From NCBI RefSeq assembly GCF_007197645.1, contig NZ_VKGK01000027.1:19859-83858 (forward strand): a DNA stretch of 64,000 nucleotides, given 5' to 3'. Positions 18,884 to 28,082 of the stretch are shown here, piece by piece (positions within the stretch are counted from its first letter, which is position 1; each line of letters opens with the position of its first letter). Position numbers and translations under genes: made by a program. The DNA comes from Shewanella hanedai. Its GTDB lineage: Bacteria > Pseudomonadota > Gammaproteobacteria > Enterobacterales > Shewanellaceae. The notes beneath the pieces were generated by a model. The model was not told the origin of the DNA. It saw only the letters and a list, made by a program, of their open reading frames with translations, and did not search any database.

Positions 18884-20002
18884 CTAGCCTCGAAAATATC
18901 GTTGTTCGACGAAAGGCATTTTGGCTATTTGCATCGGCAGCATCTTTCCTCTGACCTCGGCAAAAATCTCTGTATCTAAGCGTGCATAGTGAGTCGCGAC
19001 ATATCCCATGGCAACGGGGAATCCACAACTGGGACCCGCAGTGCCGCTGGTGACAATACCTATCTTTTCGCCTTCGGCATTAAACAATTCGGCTCCTTCA
19101 CGGACTGGTGCCCTGCTTAGTCCTTTCATGCCAACACGTTTGCGGCTGACATCTTTGGTAGCAATTTGGTCGAGTATGAGTTCTGCGCCGGGGAAACCGC
19201 CAGCACGCAGTCCGTCAGTACGACGGTTTTTACTGATGGCCCAGAGCAAACTGGCTTCAACAGGAGTGGTGGTTGTATCGATATCATGGCCATATAAGCA
19301 GAGCCCAGACTCAAGCCTAAGGGAATCTCTAGCACCTAATCCTACCCATTCAACTTCAGCTTCTGCGAGCAAAAGGCGGGTTAATCGTTCTGCGTGTTCA
19401 GCGGGAATCGATATCTCGAAACCATCCTCTCCTGTGTAACCGGCTCGGCCAAAGATACACTTAACCCCAGCGAAATTGAGTACTTGTGAGTCCATAAATA
19501 CCATGGCAGAAGATTCAGGAACGTGCCTTGCCATGACACTCGCGGCTAAAGGGCCTTGCAGTGCCAGTAGCGCTCTGTCTTCAAGTACTTCAAGAGTGAC
19601 ATCTTCAGGTAGATGAGCACGTAGGTGGGCAATATCTTGGGTTTTACAGGCGGCATTCACGACCACAAAAAGATGATCGCCTAGATTACTGACCATAAGG
19701 TCGTCCTGTAACCCGCCTTGTTCATTGGTGAAGAGTGCGTAACGTTGCTTACCTTGAGGTAAATCAATGATATCCACCGGAACCAAGCTCTCTAGAAATT
19801 TGGCAGCACCAGTGCCGTGCAGCCTAAGTTGACCCATATGAGAGACATCAAATAGCCCAGCGGCAGCGCGAGTATGTAAGTGTTCTTTTTTAACGCCTAA
19901 GGCGTACTGAACTGGCATATCATAGCCAGCAAAAGGCACCATTTTAGCGTCAGCTTCTAGGTGTAAATGATAACAAGGGGTCTTTTTTAGTGCTTGTGTC
20001 AT
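18884..20002 (-). CDS. gcvT: Glycine cleavage system T protein (aminomethyltransferase)
   Basis: About 372 residues. It transfers the methylene group from aminomethyl-lipoyl-GcvH to tetrahydrofolate and releases ammonia. Typical parts are AAAGLFDVSHMGQLRLHG near residue 48, the GYTGEDGFEI folate segment near 195 and the GLGARDSLRLE segment with the conserved Arg near 228. ACGGAG lies 7 bases before the ATG at 20002; a TTG two codons earlier is less likely. The gene is split from glyA-gcvH-gcvP, which are divergent 2.7 kb away across the regulator, so this is a reorganised catabolic gcv set rather than the usual gcvTHP operon. Confidence 0.93.
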   Translation of the reverse strand: MTQALKKTPCYHLHLEADAKMVPFAGYDMPVQYALGVKKEHLHTRAAAGLFDVSHMGQLRLHGTGAAKFLESLVPVDIIDLPQGKQRYALFTNEQGGLQDDLMVSNLGDHLFVVVNAACKTQDIAHLRAHLPEDVTLEVLEDRALLALQGPLAASVMARHVPESSAMVFMDSQVLNFAGVKCIFGRAGYTGEDGFEISIPAEHAERLTRLLLAEAEVEWVGLGARDSLRLESGLCLYGHDIDTTTTPVEASLLWAISKNRRTDGLRAGGFPGAELILDQIATKDVSRKRVGMKGLSRAPVREGAELFNAEGEKIGIVTSGTAGPSCGFPVAMGYVATHYARLDTEIFAEVRGKMLPMQIAKMPFVEQRYFRG

Positions 20003-20014
20003 GCTCAACTCCGT

Positions 20015-20041
20015 AAACCGCCCAGATCAATCAGGGCGGTT
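20015..20041 (-). promoter_or_regulatory. Hairpin in the AGCS-gcvT spacer
   Basis: AACCGCCC pairs with GGGCGGTT around a short loop, immediately before the gcvT ribosome site. On the minus strand only TTT follows, so it is more likely a processing, stability or attenuation hairpin than a full terminator. Confidence 0.5.
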
Positions 20042-20068
20042 ATATTTATGACAAATTAAAATGGGGCA

Positions 20069-21448
20069 TTAAGACTCTTCAGCTTTTACTTCTGCGCCGT
20101 CAGCTTCTTTGCGGAAATACTCTTTACTCAGCTTAAATACAATAGGGCTTAGTAAGGCTAAAGCAATAAGGTTTGGAATGGCCATCATGGCGTTTAATGT
20201 ATCAGCCAGTAACCAGATAAATTCTAATGAGCTTACTGCGCCAATTGGGACAACCAAGATCCAAAGCACTCTAAAAGGAACAACAGCTTTGACGCCAAGT
20301 AGGTATTGAACACACTTCTCGCTGTAAACGCTCCAACCTAAAATCGTGGTGAAGGCGAAGATGGACAGAGCAATAGCAACAATATAGTTACCGTATGGGA
20401 TAGATGATCCAAATGCTGCTGAAGTAAGCTCAGCACCGGTTGTACCACTGGTCCACTCGCCAGTGACGATAATCGCAAGACCGGTAATGGTACAAACAAC
20501 TAAGGTGTCGATAAACGTGCCTAACATGGCCACTAAACCTTGGGCGACGGGGTTGTTTGTCTGTGCAGCGGCGTGAGCAATTGGCGCACTACCTAGGCCA
20601 GCTTCGTTAGAGAACACACCACGTGCGACACCAAAACGAACAGCGGCCCACACTGCAGCACCTGCAAATCCACCTTCTGCGGCGGTGCCAGTAAAGGCAC
20701 TCTTGTAGATAAGCATGAGTGCTGCAGGTAATTCAGCGGCGTTAACAATCAACACGGCGATACCACCTGCAATATAGAAAGTGGCCATTAATGGGACGAG
20801 TTTACCGGCGACATCTGCGATACGTTTGATTCCGCCCATCAATACCAGGCCAACTAAGACCATCATCACGAGGCCGGTAATCCAAGAGGCAACACCAAAG
20901 TTTGATTCGATGGCGTTGGCGACTGAGTTTGCTTGTACTGTATTACCAATACCGAAACCGGCAATGGATCCAAATAGAGCGAAAGCGGTACCAAGCCAAG
21001 CCCACTTCTTGGAGAGACCATTTTTGATGTAATACATAGGGCCACCGATGTAATTACCATTCTCATCAATTTCTCGGTACTTTACCGCGAGCACGGCTTC
21101 GGCAAACTTGGTTGCCATGCCGACTAGTGCTGTACACCACATCCAGAAGAGTGCGCCGGGGCCACCGAGGAAGATGGCGGTGGCGACGCCGGCAATGTTA
21201 CCGGTTCCTATCGTTGCCGAAAGGGAGGTCATTAAGGCATTAAAAGGACTGATCTCACCTTTTATCTTTTTATCTTTTTCTGGAATACGGCCTTGCCAAA
21301 GGAGCTTAAATCCTGAACCCAATTTTAAGATAGGCATTAAATTCAGGCCTATGGTCAGGAACATGCCGACACCTAAAATGGCGATAAGCATCGGAAGTCC
21401 CCAGACGATGCCGTTAATGTATGTGATAGCGCTTGTAATAAATTCCAT
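20069..21448 (-). CDS. Na+/alanine-glycine symporter (AGCS family)
   Basis: 459 residues with about eleven hydrophobic segments. Family marks are SATIGTGNIAGVATAI (about residue 75), GGPMYYIKNGL and FSNEAGLGSAPIAHAAA (about 275), the last being the conserved AGCS signature. These carriers import glycine, alanine (L or D) or both with Na+ across the inner membrane. Together with gcvT and the DadA-like enzyme downstream, and glyA-gcvHP divergent, it supplies a glycine/alanine catabolic block. A GAGG ribosome site is present. An operator-like half site (21536-21555) lies about 90 bases upstream. Confidence 0.92.
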   Translation of the reverse strand: MEFITSAITYINGIVWGLPMLIAILGVGMFLTIGLNLMPILKLGSGFKLLWQGRIPEKDKKIKGEISPFNALMTSLSATIGTGNIAGVATAIFLGGPGALFWMWCTALVGMATKFAEAVLAVKYREIDENGNYIGGPMYYIKNGLSKKWAWLGTAFALFGSIAGFGIGNTVQANSVANAIESNFGVASWITGLVMMVLVGLVLMGGIKRIADVAGKLVPLMATFYIAGGIAVLIVNAAELPAALMLIYKSAFTGTAAEGGFAGAAVWAAVRFGVARGVFSNEAGLGSAPIAHAAAQTNNPVAQGLVAMLGTFIDTLVVCTITGLAIIVTGEWTSGTTGAELTSAAFGSSIPYGNYIVAIALSIFAFTTILGWSVYSEKCVQYLLGVKAVVPFRVLWILVVPIGAVSSLEFIWLLADTLNAMMAIPNLIALALLSPIVFKLSKEYFRKEADGAEVKAEES

Positions 21449-21859
21449 TGTTAACCTCTAGTTTTATTATAATTTTTTGTTACTTCAATTTGTTCTGACT
21501 CTTTAATGGTCAAATGTTTGTTTTTTGTAGGTACAAAGTTTCCAATAGTGAAAAAACTAGAGCTTTTGCGAATATTATTCAAGGGTTAATTTTTAATCAG
21601 CGGCATCAATAACTTATATTAGTAATCTAAGTTGTTGACTAAATTATAGAATGTTCTAGATATTTAATTTTAAATTTGTGCTGAGTCGGGACTGGTCTTT
21701 GAGATTAATTATCTGATGGTGAATTGTTTTACAGTTTTTATGACTATTTAATCCGGCAAGGTAAGCGATGCGTATGGGGTTTTTATTGAATGTGGTGAAG
21801 CAAACAACAGAAGAGACAACTCTTCTGTTGTAGGGGGTTAACTATATGGTGGCAGCGTA
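21449..21859. other. Leader region of the AGCS-gcvT-dadA unit
   Basis: 411 AT-rich bases between the regulator gene and the symporter gene, both on the minus strand. It contains the operator-like site at 21536-21555. I looked for a glycine riboswitch and did not recognise its conserved core. Confidence 0.5.
21536..21555. promoter_or_regulatory. Candidate second operator of the XRE-cupin regulator
   Basis: AAGTTTCCAATAGTGAAAAA matches the left half and centre of the perfect palindrome at 22617-22636 (AAGTTTCC, then ATAG), with a degenerate right half. It lies about 90 bases upstream of the symporter start. Confidence 0.5.
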
Positions 21860-22492
21860 TTAGGTGGAGGTGACCCAGAGGATATGAGCATCTTGTTCAC
21901 TGATGGATATAACTGCGTGACCCATGGTGGCATCGTAATAGGCGCTATCACCTTTACTTAAGAGTACGGGTTCATAGAACTCTGTGAATAATTGAATATC
22001 ACCTTCGAGTACAAACAAAAAATCCTCACCTTCATGGCGGATCCAATCGCCGTATTCATCGAAGCTTCTCGAACGAATGCAGGTCTTGTAGGGCAACATT
22101 TTCTTATTACTGAGTTCTGTCGCGAGCAGTTCGTGCTCATAGGTTGGTGTCAGATGAGCCTTGCCTGTATTGGCTTTGGTTATATCTCTTCGCCCGCTGG
22201 CTTGGACTTTACTTGGCTGAGTGAACAGCTGAGGTAGATCTATTTCCAGTCCAGCAGCTAGTTTCTGCAACACCATAAATGTCGGCGATATCTGCTCATT
22301 TTCAATTTTTGATAAGGTGGATTTAGCCAGACCTGTTCGACGGCTAGCTTCTTCTAACGTGAACTTATTTTGCGTTCTTATCGCCTTAACTTGCTGGCCG
22401 ATATGAACGGTTTTTACTTTTGGCTCATTGCCGCCTTCGTTCCTGACTATGTTCATCGAGGGAGCTGAGTCAGTCTCATTTTTGTTTTTCAT
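21860..22492 (-). CDS. XRE-family regulator with C-terminal cupin
   Basis: 210 residues. An N-terminal XRE helix-turn-helix (about residues 32-86: FTLEEASRRTGLAKSTLSKIENEQISPTF) is followed by a cupin_2 sensor domain (about 140-205, with DWIRHEGEDFLFVLEGDIQLF). Regulators of this type commonly sense amino acids or amines and control nearby catabolic genes. It lies between the symporter-gcvT-dadA unit and the divergent sdaA fragment-glyA-gcvHP unit, which makes it the likely local regulator of glycine/serine use. A long AGGAGAG-containing leader precedes the ATG. Confidence 0.88.
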   Translation of the reverse strand: MKNKNETDSAPSMNIVRNEGGNEPKVKTVHIGQQVKAIRTQNKFTLEEASRRTGLAKSTLSKIENEQISPTFMVLQKLAAGLEIDLPQLFTQPSKVQASGRRDITKANTGKAHLTPTYEHELLATELSNKKMLPYKTCIRSRSFDEYGDWIRHEGEDFLFVLEGDIQLFTEFYEPVLLSKGDSAYYDATMGHAVISISEQDAHILWVTST

Positions 22493-22616
22493 ATGCTTAA
22501 TGACTATCTCTCCTGAGGTTTTAACTATTGTTGCATATTCGGGTCAGCAGATGAACAGATCTAACACAAAATAAACAATCTTATAAATCAATCACTAATA
22601 TACCAAATAGTAAATT

Positions 22617-22636
22617 AAGTTTCCTATAGGAAACTT
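22617..22636. promoter_or_regulatory. Perfect 20-bp palindrome, probable operator
   Basis: AAGTTTCCTATAGGAAACTT reads the same on both strands. It lies between the divergent regulator gene (start 22492) and the serine dehydratase fragment (start 22710), the classic place for an autoregulated operator. Confidence 0.75.
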
Positions 22637-22709
22637 TTATGTTGTTTGTGAAAATTAAGACTGATATGTTTATAAAATGTGAACTGCTTCTAGCTTTGGA
22701 GAAACGTCA

Positions 22710-23213
22710 ATGCCACACAGTATTTTTGACCCGTTTAATATCGGCATCAACCCGTCGAAATCTCATACTGTGGGCCCTATGGTGGCCTGTAATCGATTCG
22801 CCAAATTACTCATGTCAGATGATTTATTGAATAAGGTATCTGAAGTTAGCGTTGATCTGTATGGCACCTTAGCGCTCACCGGTAAGGAGCATGCCACAGA
22901 CAATGCCTGTGTATTAGGCTTGATGGCAGAGACGCCCGATAAGCTCCCATCCGATGATATCCCTCAATTACTGGCCATAGTAAAAGACACCGGAGAGCTG
23001 CCATTGGCAGGCAAGCACTGGGTTTACTTCTCTTCAGAGCAACACCTTAACTTCCATAACCAAGAGACACTTCCTCTGCATCCTAATGGGTTGACGGTGA
23101 CGGCTATTGATGACCATGGCGAGATCGTGTTGCAGCGTACATATTTCTCTGTCGGTGGTGGCGCAGTATTGGAAGCATTCGAGCTAGATGGCGTCATCAA
23201 CACCGTGCATTAA
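22710..23213 (+). pseudogene. Isolated N-terminal (beta) domain of L-serine dehydratase
   Basis: 167 residues that match only the beta domain of iron-sulfur L-serine dehydratases (SdaA): SIFDPFNIGINPSKSHTVGPM at the start and the domain-closing TYFSVGGGAVLE at the end. In single-chain SdaA a catalytic alpha domain of about 270 residues with the Fe-S cysteines should follow. Here a stop occurs and only 90 bases separate it from glyA, with no alpha-domain coding in any frame. The gene still has a good GGAGAAA ribosome site. It is either a deletion remnant or a stand-alone beta domain used with an alpha chain from elsewhere. Context (glyA, gcv) shows the original role: serine to pyruvate after glycine-serine interconversion. 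Confidence 0.75.
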
Positions 23214-23303
23214 GCTGCTTGGGTAATGATGTCGATATAGATAAAAACTTTGCAAGGTGGCGTGGTTATTTAACGCGATCACTTGCCAATTTAAGGAAAC
23301 AGA

Positions 23304-24599
23304 ATGAAAAGCATCTACACCTCCAAAGAACTCGAACATTTTTTTGCCGCAGGATTAGCTGGTACTGATGACAAGATTCAGGCCGCTATCAATCTTGAAA
23401 CCAAACGACAAGAGGAGCAGATAGAGCTCATAGCGTCTGAAAACATTGTGTCGAAGGCGGTGATGGAAGCGCAGGGAACTTTATTAACCAACAAATATGC
23501 CGAGGGTTATCCAGGCCGCCGCTATTACGGTGGTTGTGAATTTGTCGATATCGTCGAGCAGTTGGCTATAGATAGAGCTAAGGCACTGTTTGGTGCAGGG
23601 TTTGTGAATGTGCAGCCTCACTCTGGCGCGCAAGCTAATGGTGCTGTTTTTCAGGCGCTGCTTCAGCCCGGTGATACGATTCTCGGCATGTCACTGGATG
23701 CTGGTGGTCACTTGACTCACGGTGCACGTCCAGCGCAGTCAGGTAAGTGGTTTAATGCCATTCAATATGGTGTGCTCCAAGATAGCTGTTCAATCGATTT
23801 TGATCAGGTAGAGATGTTGGCTCGCGAGCATAAGCCTAAGATGATCATTGCTGGAGGTTCAGCGATTCCGCGTGAGATAGATTTTGCCCGTTTCAGAGCC
23901 ATTGCCGATGAAGTGGGGGCTTATCTCATGGTCGACATGGCCCATATCGCAGGTTTGATTGCCACTAACTATCATCAAAACCCCCTCCCTCACGCCCACG
24001 TTGTCACGACAACAACCCACAAAACATTGCGTGGACCCCGTGGCGGAATGGTGTTGACGAATCATGAAGATATTGCCAAGAAAATAAACTCGGCGGTATT
24101 CCCTGGTCTACAAGGTGGGCCGCTGATGCATGTGATAGCCGCTAAGGCCGTCGCACTAGGCGAAGCGTTGGAACCTGAGTTTACCCAATATATTGAGCAA
24201 GTGATCAGCAATGCCAAGACTCTCGCTAAGACCTTGCAAGAGCACGGCTGCGATATTGTCACCAATGGCACAGATACTCACCTGATGTTGGTAGACCTTA
24301 GGCCTAAAGGCTTAAAAGGGAATAAAGCGGAAGAGAGTTTAGAGCGCGCCGGGATCACCTGTAATAAGAATGGCATTCCCTTTGATACTGAAAAACCTAT
24401 GGTTACGTCGGGCATACGTTTAGGCACGCCTGCGGGCACCAGTCGAGGATTCGGGCAGAGTGAGTTCACTCAAATTGGTCACTGGATTGGCGAGGTGCTC
24501 GATGGATTAGCTGCAAATCCCGATGACAACAGTCAAGTTGAGTCGACTGTGCTCAAGCAAGTACAAGCACTGTGTGCAAGATTTCCTCTGTACCGCTAA
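23304..24599 (+). CDS. glyA: Serine hydroxymethyltransferase
   Basis: 431 residues, a PLP enzyme that interconverts serine and glycine with tetrahydrofolate. Visible marks are ELIASENIVS and the NKYAEGYPGRRYYGG segment near the N terminus, MVDMAHIAGL, and the PLP lysine in TTTTHKTLRGPRGG. The N terminus carries about 12 extra residues compared with E. coli GlyA. It stands in a row with gcvH and gcvP, so it probably is the catabolic copy paired with this glycine cleavage set; the housekeeping copy would lie elsewhere (inference). AAGGA ribosome site present. Confidence 0.95.
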   Translation: MKSIYTSKELEHFFAAGLAGTDDKIQAAINLETKRQEEQIELIASENIVSKAVMEAQGTLLTNKYAEGYPGRRYYGGCEFVDIVEQLAIDRAKALFGAGFVNVQPHSGAQANGAVFQALLQPGDTILGMSLDAGGHLTHGARPAQSGKWFNAIQYGVLQDSCSIDFDQVEMLAREHKPKMIIAGGSAIPREIDFARFRAIADEVGAYLMVDMAHIAGLIATNYHQNPLPHAHVVTTTTHKTLRGPRGGMVLTNHEDIAKKINSAVFPGLQGGPLMHVIAAKAVALGEALEPEFTQYIEQVISNAKTLAKTLQEHGCDIVTNGTDTHLMLVDLRPKGLKGNKAEESLERAGITCNKNGIPFDTEKPMVTSGIRLGTPAGTSRGFGQSEFTQIGHWIGEVLDGLAANPDDNSQVESTVLKQVQALCARFPLYR

Positions 24600-24631
24600 T
24601 CAATTAAACAATAAAAAATAGGAATTAAGCA

Positions 24632-25018
24632 ATGAGTTCAGTCGAGTCTAATTATAAGTTTGCCACTACTCACGAATGGGTGAAGGACAATGGCGATGGC
24701 ACTGTGACAGTGGGAATATCTGAACATGCCCAAGGGTTACTTGGTGACGTGGTGTTTGTTGAGTTGCCAGAAGAGGGTGACGTGACCGTTGCCACCGAAA
24801 ATTTCTCGCTGGTGGAGTCGGTTAAGGCGGCATCGGATGTCTATGCGCCAGTATCGGGCGTGATTATTGCGGTTAATGAAGCGTTGGATGATAGCCCTGA
24901 AATCGTCAATGACTCACCGTTTGAAGACGGTTGGATTGCCAAGATTAAACTCGAGAACCCGCAAGAGCTTGAGTCGCTGATGAATTTTGACTCGTATGTT
25001 GCAAGCTTAGATAGCTAA
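24632..25018 (+). CDS. gcvH: Glycine cleavage system H protein
   Basis: 128 residues, the lipoyl carrier of the glycine cleavage complex. The modified Lys lies in ESVKAASDVYAPVSG (about residue 65), and the preceding GLLGDVVFVELPEEGD strand is typical. It shuttles the aminomethyl group from GcvP to GcvT. It starts 32 bases after glyA with an AGGAA ribosome site, and gcvP follows after 67 bases, so the three are cotranscribed. Confidence 0.95.
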   Translation: MSSVESNYKFATTHEWVKDNGDGTVTVGISEHAQGLLGDVVFVELPEEGDVTVATENFSLVESVKAASDVYAPVSGVIIAVNEALDDSPEIVNDSPFEDGWIAKIKLENPQELESLMNFDSYVASLDS

Positions 25019-25085
25019 GCAGAACAACTCGATTAAACAGCTGGACTAGCTGATTTTGATGGCCAGCAATATCCTTGGGGATGAG

Positions 25086-27950
25086 ATGAGTAATAGCAAT
25101 TTATTGGCCCAACTGGGCACAGAGAACGAGTTTATCGCGCGCCATAACGGGCCCGATGAAGCGGAAAAGCAACTGATGTTAGCAACGATAGGCTGTGACT
25201 CTGTTGCGGCGCTTATCGATCAAACGGTACCAAGTAATATCAGATTGCATCAAGGCTTAGCGCTCGAACCTGCCCAGAGCGAAGCGGGGATGTTAGCGAC
25301 GCTTAAGGCCATCGCTGCTAAGAATGTGATCAATAAAAGTTACATTGGCCAAGGCTATTACGATACCCATGTCCCTAAGGTTATTTTACGCAACGTGATG
25401 GAAAACCCAGGTTGGTACACGGCCTATACGCCTTACCAACCAGAGATAGCTCAAGGTCGACTCGAAGCGTTGCTGAACTATCAGCAGATGATCATTGATC
25501 TGACAGGCATGGAGCTAGCCAATGCTTCTATGTTGGATGAAGCGACAGCAGCTGCCGAAGCGATGGCACTGTGTAAACGCGCAGGAAAGAGTAAGAGTAA
25601 CCTGTTTTTTGTGGCCAGTGATGTTCACCCTCAAACCTTAGATGTGATGAAAACCCGAGCCCACTGTTTTGGTTTTGATATCGTGGTGGCGCCGGCCAGT
25701 GAGCTGCCTAAGATGGAAGTATTTGGTGCCTTGCTACAATATCCAGGCACCACAGGGCAAGTGCAAAACCTTGAACAGTTGATTCAACAAGCTCAAGAAA
25801 AGAAAGCCTTAGTGGCTGTGGCGACAGATTTACTGGCGCTCACCCTGCTCAAGGCACCGGGCGAGATGGGCGCAGATGTGGTTATTGGTAGCTCACAACG
25901 TTTCGGTGTTCCCATGGGATTCGGCGGCCCTCACGCGGCATTTATGTCCACCCGAGAAAAATACAAACGGACGATCCCAGGTCGAGTGATAGGTGTATCA
26001 ATCGATAGCAAAGGCAAGCAAGCTTTACGCATGGCGATGCAGACCCGTGAGCAACATATTCGCCGTGAAAAAGCGACCTCAAACATCTGTACTGCTCAGG
26101 CTTTACTGGCCAATATGGCGGCTTTCTATGCTGTTTATCATGGACCTGAAGGGTTGAAGAAGATTGGCCGACGAGTACACCATCTAACAGCCATCTTGGC
26201 TTTAGGTTTGAAAGAGACAGGTTTTAAATTAACTCATGAGGCCTTTTTCGACACGCTAACCATAGAAACCAATGAACAGACTCAAGCAATCTACCAGCGT
26301 GCTTTGGATGCTGGCCTTAACTTACGTCTACTGCCGAGCCGCTTAGGGATCAGTATTGATGAAACCACCAGCGCTGATGATATCGAAGCGCTTTGGTTGG
26401 CTATCACGGGTCAAGTCTTGCGGGTTAGCGACTTTGAAGCTCAGGCATCAAGTGATGAGTTTGCGGCGATTCCAGTGGATTGTCACCGCGAGTCACGCTA
26501 CCTGACTCATAAGGTGTTTAATCAATATCACAGCGAAACATTAATGCTACGTTATTTGAAGTCACTAGAAAACAAAGATTTCTCACTCACGCATGGGATG
26601 ATCCCACTTGGCTCCTGCACCATGAAGTTAAATGCAACGGCGCAGATGATCCCCGTGACCTGGCCTGAGTTGGGCCAGTTACACCCGTTTGCGCCAGCGC
26701 AGCAGACCGTGGGTTATCAAGAGATCAGCGATTCCTTGAGTGAGATGCTCAAGCGCATTACCGGTTACGATGCATTCTCCTTACAACCTAATTCAGGTGC
26801 GCAGGGGGAATATGCTGGTTTAATCGCTATTCAGAAATACCATGCTAGCCGTGGGGATCTACACCGTAATGTTTGCTTGATCCCAAGTTCAGCCCACGGT
26901 ACCAATCCTGCCAGTGCGTCTATGGTGTCGATGCGGGTGGTGATTGTGGGTTGCGATGCTAAAGGCAATGTGGATATTGATGACTTGGCCGCCAAGATTG
27001 AGGAGCATGCAGAGCGTCTGTCTTGCATCATGATCACTTATCCATCGACACACGGTGTTTATGAAGGCGGTATTCGTGAGATATGTGAGCGGGTACATGC
27101 CGCTGGTGGCCAAGTGTATCTCGATGGCGCCAATATGAATGCTCAAGTGGGATTAACATCACCGGGTTTTATTGGCTCAGATGTTTCCCATCTTAATCTA
27201 CACAAAACCTTCTGCATTCCACACGGTGGCGGCGGACCCGGTATGGGGCCAATCGGTGTTAAATCTCACCTTGCGCCATTTTTGCCAGGACACAGTATTC
27301 ATCAAACCCCCGGCGCCATTGCGGCGACGGCCTTAGGCAGTGCTTCTATTCTGCCTATCTCGTGGGCGTATATCGCGCTGATGGGAGCTGAAGGTCTGAC
27401 TCAGGCGACTGAGCTTGCGATATTGAATGCCAACTACCTGATGGAAAAGCTGCGCCCTCATTACCCTGTGCTTTATCTCGGTGAAGACGGCCGCGTTGCT
27501 CATGAGTGCATCATCGATCTGCGCCCCCTTAAAGAGAGCTCGGGGATCAGCGAAGAGGATGTGGCTAAACGCCTGATGGATTTTGGTTTCCACGCGCCGA
27601 CCATGTCATTCCCTGTTGCAGGGACCTTGATGATAGAGCCGACTGAGAGTGAATCACTGATTGAACTGGACAAATTTGTTCATGCCATGGTGACGATACG
27701 TGCCGAAATCGCCAAAGTGGAAAATGGAGAGTGGACGTTAACAGATAATCCTTTGGTAAATGCTCCCCATACCATGAACGATCTGAGCCAAGATCAGTGG
27801 CATCATCCCTATTCACGCAAGGTCGCTTGTTTCCCTGGGCTTAACCAAACTCACGCCAAATTTTGGCCCAGCACCAATCGTATCGACAATGTGTATGGCG
27901 ACAGAAATCTTATCTGCAGTTGCCCTGACATCGATAGCTACCGTGATTAA
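25086..27950 (+). CDS. gcvP: Glycine dehydrogenase (decarboxylating), P protein
   Basis: About 954 residues, one chain carrying both halves of the P protein as in most proteobacteria. It decarboxylates glycine with PLP and passes the aminomethyl group to lipoyl-GcvH. The C-terminal half has the PLP lysine in LNLHKTFCIPHGGGGPGMGPI (about residue 706) and MIPLGSCTMKLN near 515. I chose the ATG at 25086 (MSNSNLLAQLG), which has GGGG just upstream; a longer frame from 25056 adds ten residues that do not resemble GcvP. Last gene of the divergent glycine unit. Confidence 0.95.
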   Translation: MSNSNLLAQLGTENEFIARHNGPDEAEKQLMLATIGCDSVAALIDQTVPSNIRLHQGLALEPAQSEAGMLATLKAIAAKNVINKSYIGQGYYDTHVPKVILRNVMENPGWYTAYTPYQPEIAQGRLEALLNYQQMIIDLTGMELANASMLDEATAAAEAMALCKRAGKSKSNLFFVASDVHPQTLDVMKTRAHCFGFDIVVAPASELPKMEVFGALLQYPGTTGQVQNLEQLIQQAQEKKALVAVATDLLALTLLKAPGEMGADVVIGSSQRFGVPMGFGGPHAAFMSTREKYKRTIPGRVIGVSIDSKGKQALRMAMQTREQHIRREKATSNICTAQALLANMAAFYAVYHGPEGLKKIGRRVHHLTAILALGLKETGFKLTHEAFFDTLTIETNEQTQAIYQRALDAGLNLRLLPSRLGISIDETTSADDIEALWLAITGQVLRVSDFEAQASSDEFAAIPVDCHRESRYLTHKVFNQYHSETLMLRYLKSLENKDFSLTHGMIPLGSCTMKLNATAQMIPVTWPELGQLHPFAPAQQTVGYQEISDSLSEMLKRITGYDAFSLQPNSGAQGEYAGLIAIQKYHASRGDLHRNVCLIPSSAHGTNPASASMVSMRVVIVGCDAKGNVDIDDLAAKIEEHAERLSCIMITYPSTHGVYEGGIREICERVHAAGGQVYLDGANMNAQVGLTSPGFIGSDVSHLNLHKTFCIPHGGGGPGMGPIGVKSHLAPFLPGHSIHQTPGAIAATALGSASILPISWAYIALMGAEGLTQATELAILNANYLMEKLRPHYPVLYLGEDGRVAHECIIDLRPLKESSGISEEDVAKRLMDFGFHAPTMSFPVAGTLMIEPTESESLIELDKFVHAMVTIRAEIAKVENGEWTLTDNPLVNAPHTMNDLSQDQWHHPYSRKVACFPGLNQTHAKFWPSTNRIDNVYGDRNLICSCPDIDSYRD

Positions 27951-28082
27951 TCACTAACCCCCAAGTTTACGTGTTTTTCCCTTTTTACGGGCTGCGTTTG
28001 CGCAGCTCTTAGGGAAGACTTACCCATTGCAATGTCAATTATTGTTGTATGTCATTGTTTTATAATGTTCAAGGATGTAAAA

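Noticed and set aside
20003..21860. Glycine riboswitch before the gcvT or AGCS genes
   Set aside because: The leaders hold a hairpin and an operator-like site, but I could not find the conserved tandem aptamer core.
23214..23303. Frameshifted alpha domain of L-serine dehydratase after the beta domain
   Set aside because: Only 90 bases remain before glyA and no frame encodes the Fe-S cysteine region, so it is a deletion and not a frameshift.
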